A stretch of 22,793 nucleotides of DNA from RGIG4140 sp045614025 (GTDB lineage Bacteria > Pseudomonadota > Alphaproteobacteria > CAAHEQ01 > UBA3637), in contig JAZLCE010000030.1 of the NCBI GenBank assembly GCA_045614025.1, positions 1 through 22,793 of the forward strand, written 5' to 3'. Below, piece after piece: positions 21,667-22,793 of the stretch. The position numbers were made by a program, and so were the translations under genes. Every line of letters starts with the position of its first letter. Positions within the stretch are counted from its first letter, which is position 1. The notes below the pieces were generated by a model. That model did no database searches. It was not told where the DNA came from and saw only the letters and a list, made by a program, of their open reading frames with translations.

Positions 21667-22026
21667 TTATGCGTTTTTTTGCAGCTTTTGTAAGATTTTT
21701 TCAAGAGATTTTTTGATTTTATATCTTGTTTGCCGAATGGAAAGATCTTCTTTATAGGCTAAAATTTTTAAAGGCGTGCCTTCATAACGTTGCCATAAAA
21801 TTCTTCTTTCATCGGGGTTAAGCCACATTAACCAAACAAATTGAACCGTATCAGCCATATCAATTTCTTCAGGAGTGGGATGAAAAGGCTTGTTTTGAAG
21901 TGAAGAATTGCTGGCGTTGGAAAGGCAACTATGTGGCATTTTGGGCAGGGGACTGGGATATTTTTTATAAATTTCGCAAGCATTTTTGATTTGTTGTTTA
22001 ATCATTTTTATTGTGGGCGTTGTCAT
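21667..22026 (-). CDS. DUF6362-like small helical protein with HTH-like C-terminus
   Basis: A 119-aa protein. The segment MADTVQFVWLMWLNPDERRILWQRYEGTPLKILAYKEDLSIRQTRYKIKKSLEKI (given here only as residues about 57-112) resembles DUF6362: a WLxWLxPxERRxxW core followed by a helix-turn-helix-like stretch similar to sigma-70 region 4. Members are mostly uncharacterised and often sit in phage-derived or accessory clusters of alphaproteobacteria. AAAGGG lies 6 nt before the ATG. It starts 41 nt after the stop of the upstream partial gene, so the two are probably one transcription unit. DNA binding is possible but inferred. Confidence 0.6.
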   Translation of the reverse strand: MTTPTIKMIKQQIKNACEIYKKYPSPLPKMPHSCLSNASNSSLQNKPFHPTPEEIDMADTVQFVWLMWLNPDERRILWQRYEGTPLKILAYKEDLSIRQTRYKIKKSLEKILQKLQKNA

Positions 22027-22067
22027 TTTTTCCCTTTCAAAAAAATAAATAAGAGGAAGAAGGTTGA

Positions 22068-22793
22068 TTAAATCTTTGCAATTTCGCTATATAACCAGTT
22101 GCGATAGTCAATGAATTGATTGAATTCATAAACCTTATGCGGCGATAAATGAGATTTAAAATTTTCTTGAGTGGGATGAACGGGTGTGTTTTTATAATTA
22201 AATTGTATAAAACGTATATTTCCTTTTGGAAGGATAAGCAAAATTGTTCCAGAACCAGGAATGGCTTTAAATAAAATGCGTTCAGAAAAGATGGTTCTTG
22301 TCCAATCAGAAGCATAAGTGAGCAAGGTTTTTGAATCAATAATTTGATCGCAAGAAGAGGGGCGTTTAATCACAATTAATGGCTTTTTTTTCGAAAGTGA
22401 CTCGTCTTCTTTATTTTCTTTATTCTTTTTGAAAAAGGAAAATAAAGAGCTGGATTTTTCTTTCTTTTTTAAAGATAAAAGAGTATCTAATTGTTTTTTT
22501 GATTCTTGAAGGTCCACTGAAAGATCTTTTATTTGTTCTTTGAAAATATTAGTAATTTCTTTAAAATCGGATTTAAATTTTTCTGCGTTTTCTTCAATTG
22601 TTTGAAAAGTGATTTCTTCTTGAGGCGTTGTTTCAAGAAGGGGGCTTCTTTCCTTTAAATTGATTTCTTTGATAAGTGGTTCTGTTATTTTTTTTGTTTT
22701 AATAGGTGTTAATATTTTTCGTTTAGGAAGAGTGATAGTTTCTTCTTGGTTATTCTTATTTTTAAGGTAAGAGTCTTCAGCATTTTTCGTTAT
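22068..22793 (-). CDS. Partial gene, unknown protein with possible degenerate VRR-NUC-like C-terminus
   Basis: The minus-strand frame is open from the stop at 22068 to the window edge, 241 codons with no in-frame ATG; a GTG at 22517 lacks a convincing SD, so I treat the gene as truncated by the window. The visible N-terminal part is Lys/Glu/Thr-rich with a likely coiled coil (about 60-130). The last 70 residues (GSGTILLILPKGNIRFIQF, then HPTQENFKSHLSPHKVYEF) recall the VRR-NUC nuclease fold, where a FIELKT-like strand is followed by SPxQxxF; here the catalytic Glu and Lys positions appear replaced by Gln and Tyr. If the match is real, the domain would be inactive. This is a weak, pattern-based call. 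Confidence 0.6.
   Translation of the reverse strand: MTKNAEDSYLKNKNNQEETITLPKRKILTPIKTKKITEPLIKEINLKERSPLLETTPQEEITFQTIEENAEKFKSDFKEITNIFKEQIKDLSVDLQESKKQLDTLLSLKKKEKSSSLFSFFKKNKENKEDESLSKKKPLIVIKRPSSCDQIIDSKTLLTYASDWTRTIFSERILFKAIPGSGTILLILPKGNIRFIQFNYKNTPVHPTQENFKSHLSPHKVYEFNQFIDYRNWLYSEIAKI

Overview
This window most likely comes from an AT-rich alphaproteobacterium. The left part carries a set of genes characteristic of that class: a DUF1013/TrcR-type regulator, a GapR (DUF2312) nucleoid protein, a DUF4167 protein and a DivK-like single-domain response regulator. The metabolic genes (fused ADP-forming acyl/acetyl-CoA synthetase, pyruvate formate-lyase activating enzyme, ferredoxin:thioredoxin-reductase-like Fe-S protein) point to an anaerobic, fermentative life. 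Three ankyrin-repeat genes, an autotransporter and a small beta-barrel protein point to host association. An uncultured gut-type alphaproteobacterium is a reasonable inference, but the sequence does not prove it.

Layout. 1-2500: a beta-barrel outer-membrane protein (-) diverges from trcR-gapR (+), followed by a secreted Pro/Val/Gln-rich repeat protein. 2536-3509: DUF4167 gene and response regulator, separated by a terminator-like hairpin that contains the regulator's Shine-Dalgarno (SD) sequence. 3556-5432: two minus-strand genes for single-pass membrane proteins of similar design and unknown function. 5603-7558: a 651-aa ankyrin protein. 7666-8556: an AmpD-type amidase (-). 8770-10851: ADP-forming acyl-CoA synthetase. 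10995-13861: pflA, then a tightly spaced group of an unknown membrane protein, pgpA and the FTR-like Fe-S protein. 13911-16676: autotransporter (-). 16677-17249: the only long gene-free stretch, with a perfect palindrome and an orphan extended -10 promoter. 17250-19424: an unfamiliar protein built of seven repeats of about 95 residues. 19604-20650 (+) and 20861-21577 (-): two ankyrin genes. 21667 to the end (-): a DUF6362-like protein and a partial gene with a possible degenerate nuclease-like C-terminus.

The most notable element lies between the two convergent ankyrin genes. On the minus strand (about 20773 to 20649) there is a complete small-RNA gene: a TTGACA-N17-TATATT promoter, two hairpins with unrelated stems that each display the same 12-nt loop sequence UCUUCCUCCCUU, and a terminator formed by the second hairpin plus a U tract. 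The loop contains CCUCC, the anti-Shine-Dalgarno core. The design resembles the anti-SD 'cuckoo'/CcsR-type small RNAs of alphaproteobacteria. It may control translation of genes with AGGAAGA- or GGAGG-type ribosome binding sites; in this window those include the outer-membrane protein and a large ankyrin protein.

Most genes have readable sigma70-type promoters (TTGACA-like, 17-bp spacer, TATAAT-like, often extended -10) and Rho-independent terminators, so transcription units can be drawn with fair confidence.
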